DNA of 64,000 bases, from the NCBI RefSeq assembly GCF_000314855.2, contig NZ_KB233222.1, forward strand, positions 702,889-766,888. Reading direction: 5' to 3'. A program made the translations under genes and the position numbers. This DNA is from Providencia burhodogranariea DSM 19968 (GTDB taxonomy: Bacteria > Pseudomonadota > Gammaproteobacteria > Enterobacterales > Enterobacteriaceae). Within the stretch, counting starts at the first letter, position 1; every line of letters begins with the position of its first letter. Below, one piece after another: positions 9,049 through 18,411 of this stretch. The notes beneath the pieces are model-generated. The model was not told the origin of the DNA. It ran no database searches and saw nothing but the letters and a program-made list of their open reading frames with translations.

Positions 9049-9786
9049 ATGGCTAATGAATTAGTGGCTGCACTCAACTTATTAAAGTCAAAAAAGTGGG
9101 TTGATTTGACACATAGTTTTGGTAAAGAATCACCGCATTTTTTTATGTTTGAACCAGCAAATTTTAAAACATTATTTGATTACCAAGATGGCTTTTTTGC
9201 ACAACAATTTACTTTTCCTGGCCAGTATGGCACGCATATTGATGCTCCATGCCATTTTGTGGAAGGAAGACGCTATTTACATGAATTAGAGTTGAAAGAG
9301 TTAGTCTTACCATTAATCGTTATTGACCAGTCAGAGCGCGCTAAACAAGATCCTAACTTTACATTTTCTCGTGAAGATGTGCTCAATTTCGAAGAAAAAC
9401 ATGGGAAAATCGAATCTGATACCTTTGTTGCATTGCGCACAGATTGGAGCCATCGTTGGCCATCTCAAGAGGCGATGGACAATAAAGATGCAGAAGGTAA
9501 TAACCAGATCCCAGGATGGGGTATTGATGCCTTAAAGTTTCTGTTTGAAGAAAGGGGCGTAAAGGCGATTGGACATGAAACGTTTGATACTGATGCAGCG
9601 AAAGATTTCCGCTCCAATAATGCACTGCTAGGTGAGTATTATGTTTTAGATCAGGATACCTACCAAATCGAGCTGCTGGCTAATTTGGATAAATTACCGA
9701 CTCGAGGTGCAGTGATTTTTAACTTAGTAGCTAAGCCGCATAATGCGAGTGGTTTCCCTGTTCGTTCTTTTGCTATTGTGCCATAA
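9049..9786 (+). CDS. cyclase-family metal-dependent hydrolase
   Basis: A 245-residue member of the cyclase/kynurenine formamidase (KynB)/isatin hydrolase family. The metal-binding motif GTHIDAPCHF at residues 61-70 supplies His63, Asp65 and His69. WVDLTHSFGKESPHF near the N-terminus is the family's opening segment, and IGHETFDTD around residue 176 is the conserved substrate-side motif. These enzymes hydrolyse amide or lactam bonds (N-formylkynurenine, isatin) using Mn or Zn. A clear AAGGGG ribosome binding site precedes the ATG. The gene stands alone, 343 bp after the lipoprotein gene and 205 bp before the SDR gene. It could degrade a cyclic or N-acyl compound imported by the neighbouring transporter, but no sequence evidence ties them together. 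Family assignment is firm; substrate is unknown. Confidence 0.82.
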   Translation: MANELVAALNLLKSKKWVDLTHSFGKESPHFFMFEPANFKTLFDYQDGFFAQQFTFPGQYGTHIDAPCHFVEGRRYLHELELKELVLPLIVIDQSERAKQDPNFTFSREDVLNFEEKHGKIESDTFVALRTDWSHRWPSQEAMDNKDAEGNNQIPGWGIDALKFLFEERGVKAIGHETFDTDAAKDFRSNNALLGEYYVLDQDTYQIELLANLDKLPTRGAVIFNLVAKPHNASGFPVRSFAIVP

Positions 9787-9991
9787 AACTATATTGTAAA
9801 TAGGCTTAAAAATCAATCTGTTGATAAGGTATTAGCAGGTTGATAATTCATCCCACCCTACTTAATTTATCCCCACAGCAATAATTATTTGTGAATATCG
9901 TTCCTTAGGTCGATGGTCAGCTTAGCTTATTTATTTCTATATTAATAAATCACTGAGAGCTCATAACTGGCGAGAATAGATAGGAGGGGGA

Positions 9992-10771
9992 ATGAATTCA
10001 CGAACCGTTGTGATTACAGGAGGTGGTACGGGGATTGGCGCTGCTTGTGCTAGCTTGTTCTCCCTTCAAGGCGACAAAGTGTTTATTATCGGGCGTCGAG
10101 TTGCATCCTTAAGTGTAATCTCACAAGAAACTGGTGCTATTAGCATAGCCGCTGATGTTTCTACTCAACAGTCATGGAATGATGTCATTTTACCGCAAAT
10201 CAAAATACAAACTGATAAAATCGATGTGCTGATATGCAATGCTGGCGGCATGGGATTCGATCGAGTTGAAGACATCAACGACCTGCAATGGCATCAAGCT
10301 ATGAAAGCAAATCTTGATAGTGCCTTTGCCAGCGTTCGTGGTTGTTTATCATTATTAACAGAAAGTCGTGGCAATGTACTATTTATAGGTTCATTAGCCT
10401 CCTTGGCTGCGGGTCCTGAAGCTTGTGGTTATGTCACGGCAAAGCACGCCTTGATTGGACTGATGCGTTCTGTTGCGCGAGATTATGGAAGCAAGGGCGT
10501 AAGAGCTAATGCTATTGGTCCCGGATGGGTCAGAACACCCATGGCTGATGAAGAAATGCAACCTTTGATGGAACAACATCAATTCACATTAGATGAAGCT
10601 TACCAATATGTTTGCCGTGATGTTCCGCTGCAACGCCCCGCAAGCGCCAATGAAATTGCATTAGCCTGTCGTTTTCTTTGCTCTGCCGATGCAGCCATTA
10701 TCACTGGCGCAGTACTGGTTATTGATGGTGGTGCAACAGTTGTTGATTTACCCACACTAGCTTTTAGCTAA
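9992..10771 (+). CDS. short-chain dehydrogenase/reductase (MoaE-like of the monoamine regulon)
   Basis: Classical SDR of 259 residues. The cofactor loop TGGGTGIG spans residues 9-16 and NAG is at 83-85. The catalytic tetrad is Asn107, Ser134, Tyr147 and Lys151 (YVTAK). A charged RR after the second strand favours NADP. GGAGGGGG lies at good distance from the ATG. The gene is followed after nine bases by a MoaF-like gene. In Klebsiella the pair moaE (an SDR) and moaF forms an operon induced by tyramine and related monoamines. By that analogy this pair may act in monoamine or aromatic metabolism. It should not be confused with molybdopterin synthase MoaE. SDR function is clear; the link to monoamines is inference from gene order. 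Confidence 0.8.
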   Translation: MNSRTVVITGGGTGIGAACASLFSLQGDKVFIIGRRVASLSVISQETGAISIAADVSTQQSWNDVILPQIKIQTDKIDVLICNAGGMGFDRVEDINDLQWHQAMKANLDSAFASVRGCLSLLTESRGNVLFIGSLASLAAGPEACGYVTAKHALIGLMRSVARDYGSKGVRANAIGPGWVRTPMADEEMQPLMEQHQFTLDEAYQYVCRDVPLQRPASANEIALACRFLCSADAAIITGAVLVIDGGATVVDLPTLAFS

Positions 10772-10780
10772 GGAGCAATT

Positions 10781-11581
10781 ATGAGTAAAGAAGCTGCATT
10801 TATCCAAGTCGGTGCATTATCCGAAGGTTTTGCACCTGATAGCGATATTTTAGACTGCACCAATGCGTTAACAGGAAAAAAATATCAATTAAATCTTATT
10901 GAAAAACGACAATACGAGGATGTTTTTTTCCCAGCTGATCAACAAATTGAGTGGCATGGTGCGGTCGTTGATTGTCGGATTAGTTCAATTCGAAAGGAAG
11001 TTTACTTTGTTAACTTTCAGTCTCCAGAAGACTGGCGAGTAGGGATCGTGATCATACTCAATGAGCTAGAGGGGCATTGTGTCATGGTTCAAGGACGCTT
11101 ACCGGTAGAAGCTGATATTCGTATTTCGGCGTTTAGTAAAATAGAGCAAAATTTACCGCTCACTGATGTTAAAATTGATATTCATTTTGGTACGCTAAGG
11201 AATAATCAAGGTAGAATCCCCGGTTATACTTCAGAGTTGATAGGTATGCGTAATATGTATACCTATAATCCGAAGGAGCGTTATGAACATGTGTACCTTA
11301 ATGAGCAATTTTATGCGTGGCATTGTCTGGATGGCGTCGAAAAAGGTTTAGCGGATGTTGACCGTTGTCACTATATTAAAGTATCTGACAATTTGTATCT
11401 GTTTATATGGCGTGAAAAAATCATCCCTACACTCGGCATTATCTTAATTGACCTTGCCGTAATGAGAACTGATGGTGGGATTATGGGATATCAAGATCAA
11501 GCCTGTAGAGCAGTTAGTTTATTCCCCGTAGGGGCACACGCCACTATTTTGAATAAAACCAATTACCCCAATAATGATTAA
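10781..11581 (+). CDS. MoaF-like protein (monoamine regulon)
   Basis: A soluble protein of 266 residues, lipocalin-like in outline. The N-terminal segment FIQVGALSEGFAPDSDIL and the later beta-rich segments match my recollection of MoaF, which has an N-terminal and a C-terminal MoaF domain (split near residue 135). The C-terminal half contains YEHVYLNEQFYAWHCLDGVEKG and a run of short strands. The biochemical role of MoaF is unknown. It was found in Klebsiella as the partner of an SDR in the moaEF operon, and the same order is seen here with nine bases between stop and start and a GGAG ribosome binding site. The name reflects monoamine control and not molybdopterin synthesis. Moderate confidence; a domain search would settle it. 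Confidence 0.6.
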   Translation: MSKEAAFIQVGALSEGFAPDSDILDCTNALTGKKYQLNLIEKRQYEDVFFPADQQIEWHGAVVDCRISSIRKEVYFVNFQSPEDWRVGIVIILNELEGHCVMVQGRLPVEADIRISAFSKIEQNLPLTDVKIDIHFGTLRNNQGRIPGYTSELIGMRNMYTYNPKERYEHVYLNEQFYAWHCLDGVEKGLADVDRCHYIKVSDNLYLFIWREKIIPTLGIILIDLAVMRTDGGIMGYQDQACRAVSLFPVGAHATILNKTNYPNND

Positions 11582-11583
11582 GC

Positions 11584-11613
11584 TTGCCACTCAACTGTAA
11601 TGACGAGTGGCGT
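11584..11613. terminator. bidirectional hairpin between convergent genes
   Basis: GCCACT (11586-11591) pairs with AGTGGC (11606-11611). It lies between the stop of the MoaF-like gene and the stop of the transporter gene on the other strand. Only a weak T-rich tail follows on the plus side. Confidence 0.5.
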
Positions 11614-11617
11614 TTGC

Positions 11618-12868
11618 TTAGAGAACCAAAAGTATCCATGCGGCAGCTAACAGCATACACAACAGCGCAACTATCCCACCGGATTTGGCAAATTCTGAGA
11701 AAGAAATTTTGACACCATAAGCTGCGGATTGCTCAACCACAATAATGCCGGCAAGACTTCCGAAGACAAATAAGTTACTGGAGAAACCTGAACCTAATAC
11801 TAAGGCAGCGCCTAAAGAGTCAGTATTACCGGCAGGCGATAAAAATGGTACTAGTAGCATCACGGCAGGGTTATTTCCGACGATGGTACTTAATACACCA
11901 GTGACTAAAAACAGTACGATAGGGCTGTTTAATTCAACACCATTATGGCGTAAATCATTGAGTACTTGTTGAGGCAACCCAGTTGAGGCAAAAGCGGCAT
12001 TGACGACAAACAATCCCATGATCAAAAGTAATAAGTTACCATCGACAAGCTTTAGCATGTCACTTGATGCAATCGAGCGGTTTAAAAGTAAAAAGCCGGC
12101 AGCAGTCAGCGCGATCAGCTCTCGTGGAATATCACTGATGACGAAAGCAATGATAACAATTAATGTAATGATCCCTGCTTTACTCGTTTCCCAGACATCG
12201 AGTTTAACGGATGTATCAGTAGATGGCTGCCCGGTGGGTGTGGCTTCTGTTGATGGCTGCTTAGCGAGATACCAACGATTTCGATAGAGAAATGCCAATG
12301 CTGCCCAAGTAATGACCAATGACAGTAATGCGGGAACCGCAGAAGCTTGCAATAATCCTACAAACGAAATATCTAACCCTTGTGCTGCTATCATATTTTG
12401 CGGACTACCGATAAGTGAGCCTGCGGCACCATTATTTGCAGCAAAACAAAATCCGAGTAAAAAAGGAATTGGGTTCAAACCACGAGATAAGGTAATGGAA
12501 ATTAATAAAGGAGTCATGGCGACAACAACCACATCATTAGTCAATAATGCTGATAGCAATCCACCGACAGCGATTAATACGCCTAATAATACAGGCGCAC
12601 TGACTTTTAACATTGCAACGCGATCTGCTGTCCAACTATAAAACCCTGAAACGACAAATGAAGCGGATACCACCATCAAACCAAACAACATACCAATTGT
12701 ACGGTAATCAATAGCATTCCATGCATGGGGGGGGGTGATACTTCCAACTGCCATCATAGCTAAAGCGCCTATGACGGCGGCACCAGTTCTATCGACTTTA
12801 AAACCGGGTAGTTTTCCAAACCCCATCGCAACATAAACAAGTAAAAAAATAATGATCGTGAGGCTCAT
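11618..12868 (-). CDS. SLC13/ArsB-type anion permease
   Basis: An integral membrane protein of about 416 residues with 10-12 hydrophobic spans, of the ion transporter superfamily that includes YbiR, CitT and ArsB. It has two similar halves. The hairpin motif LLTNDVVVVAMTPLL occurs at about residue 110 and a matching VGNNPAVMLLVPFL near residue 330; these asparagine-containing re-entrant loops form the substrate site in this superfamily. GSLIGSPQNMIAA is also typical. Likely substrates are inorganic anions or dicarboxylates, using Na+ or H+; this cannot be narrowed down. I prefer ATG 12868 over a GTG at 12880. Codons near the N-terminus include a run of nine C (nine G on the plus strand at 12727-12735), a slippage-prone tract. 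Confidence 0.75.
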   Translation of the reverse strand: MSLTIIIFLLVYVAMGFGKLPGFKVDRTGAAVIGALAMMAVGSITPPHAWNAIDYRTIGMLFGLMVVSASFVVSGFYSWTADRVAMLKVSAPVLLGVLIAVGGLLSALLTNDVVVVAMTPLLISITLSRGLNPIPFLLGFCFAANNGAAGSLIGSPQNMIAAQGLDISFVGLLQASAVPALLSLVITWAALAFLYRNRWYLAKQPSTEATPTGQPSTDTSVKLDVWETSKAGIITLIVIIAFVISDIPRELIALTAAGFLLLNRSIASSDMLKLVDGNLLLLIMGLFVVNAAFASTGLPQQVLNDLRHNGVELNSPIVLFLVTGVLSTIVGNNPAVMLLVPFLSPAGNTDSLGAALVLGSGFSSNLFVFGSLAGIIVVEQSAAYGVKISFSEFAKSGGIVALLCMLLAAAWILLVL

Positions 12869-13391
12869 AAACGCTATCACTCATATTTGGGTCTAATGAC
12901 CTTTGAAGTTTATTTTTACTGCAAATTATTCAGTATAGAAATGTGAAAATTACAGCGTTAAATATTGGTATTGAGATGAAAATATCTGTACCAATTTAGA
13001 TTTATGATTAAAAACAACCTTCTTATGAGGTTAGCTTTATTTGGTTTTTAATCTTTAGAGGTAATTTTAGCTTAAAAGATAATAAATCTGAAAAAAATTA
13101 AGACTAATTTAGTGATGAATAAACAATGAAGCTAGCTAGAGGATTATTTAGATAATAATAAGTTGATTATTATCTTTTTATGATGATAGCAATCGAGTGG
13201 TCTTTTACATAAAGATTAAATTAACCGCAAAAAATTAACAAACGCGAAAGGAAATTGAAAATTTATTACAAAATTATTTTCCCTAAGCTCGAAAAAGAGG
13301 TGCGCAACTTTAATCGATTTAAAACGTAGACGAAATGAAAATATTTCGTGATCAATATCTCTAATTCATAAAAAACACGCCAAGTGAAAAG

Positions 13392-13405
13392 GTGACGATA
13401 GTCAC
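13392..13405 (+). promoter_or_regulatory. CRP-cAMP binding site upstream of mtlA (distal)
   Basis: GTGA-N6-TCAC core with perfect symmetry of the two four-base arms, about 240 bp before the mtlA start. Fits catabolite activation of the mannitol PTS. Confidence 0.65.
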
Positions 13406-13486
13406 AAAAATTTCAGAATGTGTGCAATAAATGAGCTTTGTAATTTTGTAACAGAATTTTATTGAGATGAAGATCACTAAAATCTA

Positions 13487-13500
13487 GGGGGGAGGGGGGG
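13487..13500 (+). repeat. G-rich tract in the mtl promoter
   Basis: Six G, one A, then seven G. It sits immediately upstream of the proximal CRP site. Such runs can slip during replication, so length may vary between isolates. Confidence 0.8.
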
Positions 13501-13507
13501 TCTAAAA

Positions 13508-13521
13508 GTGATGTTAATCAC
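13508..13521 (+). promoter_or_regulatory. CRP-cAMP binding site upstream of mtlA (proximal)
   Basis: AGTGATGTTAATCACA contains the GTGA-N6-TCAC core with perfect arms, about 120 bp before the mtlA start codon. This is the best CRP candidate in the region. Confidence 0.75.
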
Positions 13522-13642
13522 AAAAAACCCCGCTGGTACGCAACTGATAACGGTCGTGTTAGAGTGAAATTGTTCAGAAATCACAAACGTTATTTGGCGA
13601 TAACGTTATAACTGTATCATTTTCGTACCACGGGGTTATATT

Positions 13643-15601
13643 ATGGTAACATCAAACGTCAAATTAAAGGTACAGAATTTTGGGCGCTTCCTCAGTAACA
13701 TGGTGATGCCCAATATTGGTGCTTTTATTGCGTGGGGGCTTATTACCGCGCTATTTATACCTACTGGCTGGTGGCCAAATGAAACATTAGCTCAACTTGT
13801 CGGGCCAATGATCACATATTTACTTCCTCTGCTAATTGGTTATACGGGCGGCCGTATAATTGGTGGCGAGCGTGGTGGCATTGTGGGGGCTATCACCACG
13901 ATGGGCGTCATTGTCGGGGCAGATATGCCAATGTTTATGGGCGCAATGATTGCGGGCCCTTTAGGTGGTTTTGCTATCCGCCGTTTTGATCGCTGGATTG
14001 ATGGGAAAGTAAAATCGGGTTTTGAAATGCTGGTGAATAACTTTTCATCAGGCATTATCGGCATGTTACTTGCAGTGCTTGCTTATCTAGCAATTGGTCC
14101 GCTGGTTGAAGGTATGTCAAAAATCCTGTCTGCGGGTGTTAATGTGATGGTGGCTCATAACCTATTGCCACTGACCTCGATATTTGTCGAACCTGCTAAA
14201 ATCTTATTCCTCAATAATGCAATTAACCACGGCATATTTTCACCTTTAGGTATTCAACAAGCGACAGAAACAGGCTCATCAATCTTTTTCTTGATTGAAG
14301 CAAACCCAGGTCCTGGTTTAGGCGTGCTACTTGCTTATATGTTCTTTGGCAAAGGCAACGCAAAACAGTCAGCTTCTGGTGCTGCTATCATCCACTTTTT
14401 CGGTGGTATACACGAAATTTACTTCCCTTACGTATTAATGAACCCACGTTTATTGATAGCAGTTATTCTTGGTGGAATGACCGGTGTGTTTGTTATGGGG
14501 ATCTTCCATGCTGGTTTAGTCTCTCCAGCTTCACCGGGTTCTATTTTCGCTGTTTTATTGATGACACCTAAAGCATCATTGATTGGTGTGATTTTATCAG
14601 TCACCAGCGCCACCTTAGTTTCATTCTTAGTCTCCGCCATTTTATTGAAAAGAACACGGATCGGTGATGAAGATGATTTAAGCAATGCGGCGAAGAAAGT
14701 ACGTGACATGAAAGCACAATCTAAATCTTCGGGCGAAAAAGGTGAACTGGCACAAACTCAAAGCAATACAGCGAGCTTTACAAATATTAAAAAGATTATC
14801 GTCGCATGTGATGCAGGAATGGGATCAAGTGCTATGGGAGCCGGCGTATTAGCGAAAAAAGTACGGGATGCCGGTTTGCATCACATCTCAGTTACCAACT
14901 TGGCCATTAATGACCTGCCATTAGATGTTGATATTGTTGTAACGCACAAAGATTTGACTGCAAGAGCTGAATCATTTGCACCAAATGCTTTTCATATTTC
15001 ACTCACTAATTTCTTAGATAGCCAAACTTATAGTGATTTAGTCACTCGACTTATAGCAGAAAAAAATCCACAAGCAGCGAATGATGGCCGTTTGGTTAAA
15101 CAAGCGATTGTGGCTGCGAATGACGAACTCTATGAGGCGGATAAACATGAAGAAGCACTCTTCACATTGAGTGCTAAGCATATACACCTCAATTTAGTGG
15201 CGCAAAATAAAGAGCAGGCAATTCGTTTCGCAGGTCAAAAGCTGGTGGAAGGTGGTTATGTTGAACCAGAATATATTGATGCCATGCTAGCTCGAGAAAA
15301 ATTAACCTCGACTTATTTAGGTGAGTCGATAGCAGTTCCTCATGGCACCATTGAAGCGAAAGACCGCGTTTTGAAAACGGGGATTGTGATCTGCCAATAT
15401 CCAGCTGGCGTTCAATTTGGTGATGAGCCAGATGATATTGCTCGCTTAGTGATAGGAATTGCAGCACGCAACAATGAACATATTCAAGTTATTACCAAAA
15501 TTACCTCTGCACTTGATGAAGATGGAATGATTGAACGACTAAGCAAAACGCAAAGTATTCAAGAAGTTCTGGAAATTTTATCAACACAAAGCGCAGCATA
15601 A
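13643..15601 (+). CDS. mtlA: PTS mannitol transporter EIICBA
   Basis: Mannitol-specific permease and kinase of the phosphotransferase system, 652 residues (E. coli 637). It imports D-mannitol and phosphorylates it to mannitol 1-phosphate. The membrane EIIC domain fills residues 1 to ~340 and includes [10 protein letters not shown], the conserved EIIC motif around residue 255. The EIIB domain follows a linker; its phospho-cysteine is Cys389 in CDAGMGSSA. The EIIA domain is C-terminal, with phospho-histidine His567 in VPHGT. All three phosphotransfer sites are intact. The operon continues as mtlD after 11 bases and then mtlR, the same order as E. coli. Regulation is expected from CRP at 13392 and 13508 and from MtlR. 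Confidence 0.97.
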   Translation: MVTSNVKLKVQNFGRFLSNMVMPNIGAFIAWGLITALFIPTGWWPNETLAQLVGPMITYLLPLLIGYTGGRIIGGERGGIVGAITTMGVIVGADMPMFMGAMIAGPLGGFAIRRFDRWIDGKVKSGFEMLVNNFSSGIIGMLLAVLAYLAIGPLVEGMSKILSAGVNVMVAHNLLPLTSIFVEPAKILFLNNAINHGIFSPLGIQQATETGSSIFFLIEANPGPGLGVLLAYMFFGKGNAKQSASGAAIIHFFGGIHEIYFPYVLMNPRLLIAVILGGMTGVFVMGIFHAGLVSPASPGSIFAVLLMTPKASLIGVILSVTSATLVSFLVSAILLKRTRIGDEDDLSNAAKKVRDMKAQSKSSGEKGELAQTQSNTASFTNIKKIIVACDAGMGSSAMGAGVLAKKVRDAGLHHISVTNLAINDLPLDVDIVVTHKDLTARAESFAPNAFHISLTNFLDSQTYSDLVTRLIAEKNPQAANDGRLVKQAIVAANDELYEADKHEEALFTLSAKHIHLNLVAQNKEQAIRFAGQKLVEGGYVEPEYIDAMLAREKLTSTYLGESIAVPHGTIEAKDRVLKTGIVICQYPAGVQFGDEPDDIARLVIGIAARNNEHIQVITKITSALDEDGMIERLSKTQSIQEVLEILSTQSAA

Positions 15602-15612
15602 GGAGATTGATT

Positions 15613-16764
15613 ATGAAAGTCATTCATTTCGGTGCAGGTAATATCGGACGTGGTTTTATCGGAAAATTACTCGCTGATGCAAACTCACAAATGACGTTTG
15701 CCGATGTTAACCAACAGCTTATTGACCAATTAGCCCATAAACAAGCATACCAAGTGCATGTGGTGGGGGAAGTACATACCATTGAGAAAGTACAGAGAGT
15801 AAACGCAATCAATAGCATGGATCCTAAAACGGTTGAACATATCGCATCGGTCGACATGGTCACAACGGCGGTCGGACCTCAAGTTTTAGAAAAAATAGCC
15901 GCGACATTGGCAAAAGGAATATTGCTAAGAATCGAATTAGAGAACACAAAGCCACTCAATATTATTGCCTGTGAAAATATGGTGAGAGGAACAAGTCAGC
16001 TTAAACTGCATGTATTAGCACATATTCCTGAGTTTTTACGTTCTTGGGTTGAGCAACACGTTGGTTTTGTGGACTCTGCGGTTGATCGCATTGTGCCGCC
16101 GATGGATGCTGCGAACGATGACCCACTTGATGTTACCGTTGAGACATTCAGTGAATGGATTGTCGACCAAACTCAATTTGTGGGTGATATTCCCGATATT
16201 AGCGGAATGGAACTGACTGATAATTTAATGGCTTTTGTTGAACGTAAACTATTTACTCTTAACACAGGGCATGCCATTACAGCTTACTTAGGGCAGCTAG
16301 CAGGCCACAAGACAATTTGTGATGCTATTAATGACCCAGATATAGCCCATATAGTGAAAAGTGCGATGCAAGAAAGTGGGCAAGTATTAATTCAACGTTA
16401 TGGGTTTGACCCAATCAAGCATGAGCAATATATCGAAAAAATTCTGAGCCGTTTTGCCAATCCTTATTTACATGATGACGTTGAACGTGTTGGTCGTCAG
16501 CCAATGCGTAAGTTGAGCTCAGAAGATAGATTAATTAAGCCACTTTTGGGAACTTTTGAGTACCAACTGCCTAATCATAACTTAATTATAGGTATTGCAG
16601 CGGCCTTACATTTTAGGTGTGAAACTGATCCACAGGCTCAAGAAATGGCAAGAAGTATTGATGAAAAGGGTTTAACTAAGACTGTTGAGCAGCTCTGTCA
16701 ATTGGCGGATTACCCGCAGATTGTTGAGGCGATTAGTCATGAGTATCACCAAATGAATAAATAA
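15613..16764 (+). CDS. mtlD: mannitol-1-phosphate 5-dehydrogenase
   Basis: Oxidises mannitol 1-phosphate to fructose 6-phosphate with NAD+, feeding glycolysis. It has 383 residues (E. coli 382). The N-terminus [17 protein letters not shown] is the NAD-binding Rossmann loop of the polyol-specific long-chain dehydrogenases. The catalytic Lys region near [13 protein letters not shown] (about residue 210) is present. I start at ATG 15613 rather than the in-frame ATG at 15607, because AAGGAG lies 7-8 bases upstream and the protein then matches the family N-terminus. Co-transcribed with mtlA. Confidence 0.96.
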   Translation: MKVIHFGAGNIGRGFIGKLLADANSQMTFADVNQQLIDQLAHKQAYQVHVVGEVHTIEKVQRVNAINSMDPKTVEHIASVDMVTTAVGPQVLEKIAATLAKGILLRIELENTKPLNIIACENMVRGTSQLKLHVLAHIPEFLRSWVEQHVGFVDSAVDRIVPPMDAANDDPLDVTVETFSEWIVDQTQFVGDIPDISGMELTDNLMAFVERKLFTLNTGHAITAYLGQLAGHKTICDAINDPDIAHIVKSAMQESGQVLIQRYGFDPIKHEQYIEKILSRFANPYLHDDVERVGRQPMRKLSSEDRLIKPLLGTFEYQLPNHNLIIGIAAALHFRCETDPQAQEMARSIDEKGLTKTVEQLCQLADYPQIVEAISHEYHQMNK

Positions 16765-16867
16765 ACGGATAAAGTTATTCTTTTTGTAATTAATAATTTA
16801 TAAGGGTAGTTTAAATTCACTTCATGGCAGCATAGGGCATGGCCATGAAGTGAAGTAAAGAGCCAAT

Positions 16868-17398
16868 ATGCAAAATAGACAGAATACAGAAAATCAGATT
16901 CTTGAACGGCTAAACAAGCCCTCAGGAGTCAAATTATTTGTTCAGGAAGTCATCGTTCTGATCACTGAAGCTATTGATCAACTTATGTTAAAAGTTTTCC
17001 GTAAGGACGACTATGCAGTTAAGTATGCGGTTGAGCCACTTTTAGAAGGCAACGGACCATTAGGTAAGCTTTCCGTTAGGCTGAAACTCTTGTTTGCATT
17101 GGGTGCTATTTCACGTGAAGTCTATGAAGATATCGAACTCTTCCTTGCTTTAAATGAAATATTATCTTCTGAAAACTTCCATTTTTCATTTACCGATGAC
17201 GAAATTATCGGACCAATTAAAATGTTACATTGTATTGACCCGCTCCCAGTGATGATGACGTTTAATCAACCAGAGGATTTAGTCGACCAGCAGTTAGTCG
17301 ATTTACAAAAACATCGCTACCAAGAAATGATCAAATCAGCTTTAGTTTTATCTGTGACGTCATTGATCGGCAAGATTTTAGATACCGATATTTTTTAA
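16868..17398 (+). CDS. mtlR: mannitol operon repressor
   Basis: MtlR-family regulator of 176 residues (E. coli 195). It is all-helical with no classical helix-turn-helix. The conserved core KYAVEPLLEGNGPLGKLSVRLKLLFALGAI is present in residues 55-85, followed by VYEDIELFLALNEIL. In E. coli MtlR represses mtlADR in the absence of mannitol. It sits about 100 bp after mtlD with a weak ribosome binding site, typical for a low-level repressor. The C-terminus is shorter than in E. coli but the core is complete. Confidence 0.92.
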   Translation: MQNRQNTENQILERLNKPSGVKLFVQEVIVLITEAIDQLMLKVFRKDDYAVKYAVEPLLEGNGPLGKLSVRLKLLFALGAISREVYEDIELFLALNEILSSENFHFSFTDDEIIGPIKMLHCIDPLPVMMTFNQPEDLVDQQLVDLQKHRYQEMIKSALVLSVTSLIGKILDTDIF

Positions 17399-17834
17399 CC
17401 ATATACACATCATCTTTCAATTTGCATGGTGTGGCATCATTCATCGGGGTAGTATCGGTTGCTTCCTATATGTATTCTCGAAATCTTTTAAGTATAGAAT
17501 GATGGTTACCATTCAAGTTGAACTGCGAGATAATGAAGATCAAGAAAAAGCAACTTTGCAGGAAAATGCGTTGTGTGACATGTCACGTTTTGTGGCGATA
17601 AATGTTTATTTTCATGAGCGGCCATTGATAAATTTCTAATGATTTCAATGTATTATTATTGTTTTATTGTGCCTCGCTCATGTCGTTCGAGATTCAATAA
17701 TAATAACTTCATTTAAATTTTATTTTAAAATATAGCGGCAATAAAAGTTTCTTATGACAATTTCCTTACTTTCTATTTTTTAGTCATTCGCGTTTCAGCT
17801 TACTATCGCGTTTTGATTGCTGATATTTGAGTAA
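17399..17834. other. intergenic region downstream of mtlR
   Basis: About 430 bp with no intact gene. It contains the palindrome GTGACATGTCAC at 17575-17586. The right end probably contains the worn N-terminal part of yeeE, but I cannot follow a frame there. Confidence 0.4.
17575..17586. repeat. palindrome GTGACATGTCAC, first copy
   Basis: A 12-bp perfect palindrome, GTGACATGTCAC, followed by G. The same 13 bases occur at 45006-45018, after hutI. A shared regulator site is possible but none is identified. Confidence 0.45.
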
Positions 17835-18116
17835 TCACCTAATATTTTTGCCGGTGCTTTTATTGCAGCAAAAGGAAGCCGAGAAGCTAAGTTTCGTAAT
17901 CCAGGTTTTTCTACCATTATCAAAAGTTTTATTGGTGGACTATTTATGGGTATTGATAGTGGATTAGCAGGGGGGTGCATACTAGGAAATACATTAGTGA
18001 ATACAGCATGGTTTTCTTGGAAAGGCTGGGTATTTATTCCATTTATTATTATCGGTAGTTGGATAGTGAGTTATTTTACAATTATTCGCCCTCAATATAT
18101 TAAAAGTGAGAAATGA
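17835..18116 (+). pseudogene. yeeE: yeeE/yedE-family transporter, C-terminal remnant
   Basis: The frame from 17835 to the TGA at 18114 encodes the last ~93 residues of a YeeE/YedE (TsuA-like thiosulfate/sulfur transporter) protein. The signature FIGGLFMGIDSGLAGGCILG, with the conserved cysteine, is intact, followed by two membrane spans and IIRPQYIKSEK at the end. Upstream is an in-frame stop at 17832 and no start or N-terminal half, so about three quarters of the gene is lost. The yeeD remnant follows after one base, preserving the normal yeeE-yeeD order. The unit appears to be a decayed thiosulfate uptake locus. Confidence 0.8.
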
Positions 18117-18117
18117 A

Positions 18118-18345
18118 ATGAATACAGTTAAATTAGATACCTGTGAGCATTTATGTCCATTTCCACTAATTGAAGCTAAAAAAGCAATTACATCAATGGG
18201 TACTGGTGATTTACTTATTATTGAGTATGACTGTGCTCAAGCAACAGAAAACATTCCTCGCTGGGCTGCGGAAGAAGGACACTAAGTTATTGAGTTTGAA
18301 CAAATAGCCGATGCTCAGTGGCGGATACAAATAAAAAAAGGTTAA
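18118..18345 (+). pseudogene. yeeD: yeeD (TusA-family sulfurtransferase) with internal stop
   Basis: TusA-like protein that partners YeeE in thiosulfate uptake. The frame starts MNTVKLDTCEHLCPFPLIEAKKAI, with the active cysteine in CPFPLIEAKKAI. It reads through RWAAEEGH to a TAA at 18283-18285, then resumes in the same frame as VIEFEQIADAQWRIQIKKG to the natural stop at 18343. One premature stop therefore splits an otherwise complete ~75-residue protein. Truncation removes the last beta strand, so it is very likely non-functional, in keeping with the loss of its partner transporter next door. Confidence 0.85.
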
Positions 18346-18411
18346 CTTAACTGCCAAGGCGGTGTATGCCGCCTCTATCAAACAGGTGCTATTCAGCCTG
18401 TAAGTATCGAT

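Larger units (their letters stand above)
12869..13642. other. mannitol operon control region
   Basis: About 770 bp without a gene between the divergent permease gene and mtlA. It holds two perfect-core CRP sites (13392 and 13508) and a G-rich tract (13487-13500) between them. Several weaker half-sites (for example GTGATCAATATC near 13347) are also present. The E. coli mtlA promoter likewise carries multiple CRP sites. Confidence 0.6.

Noticed and set aside
17795-17980. 61-codon minus-strand frame
   Set aside because: Antisense shadow of the yeeE remnant, which is clearly the coding strand.
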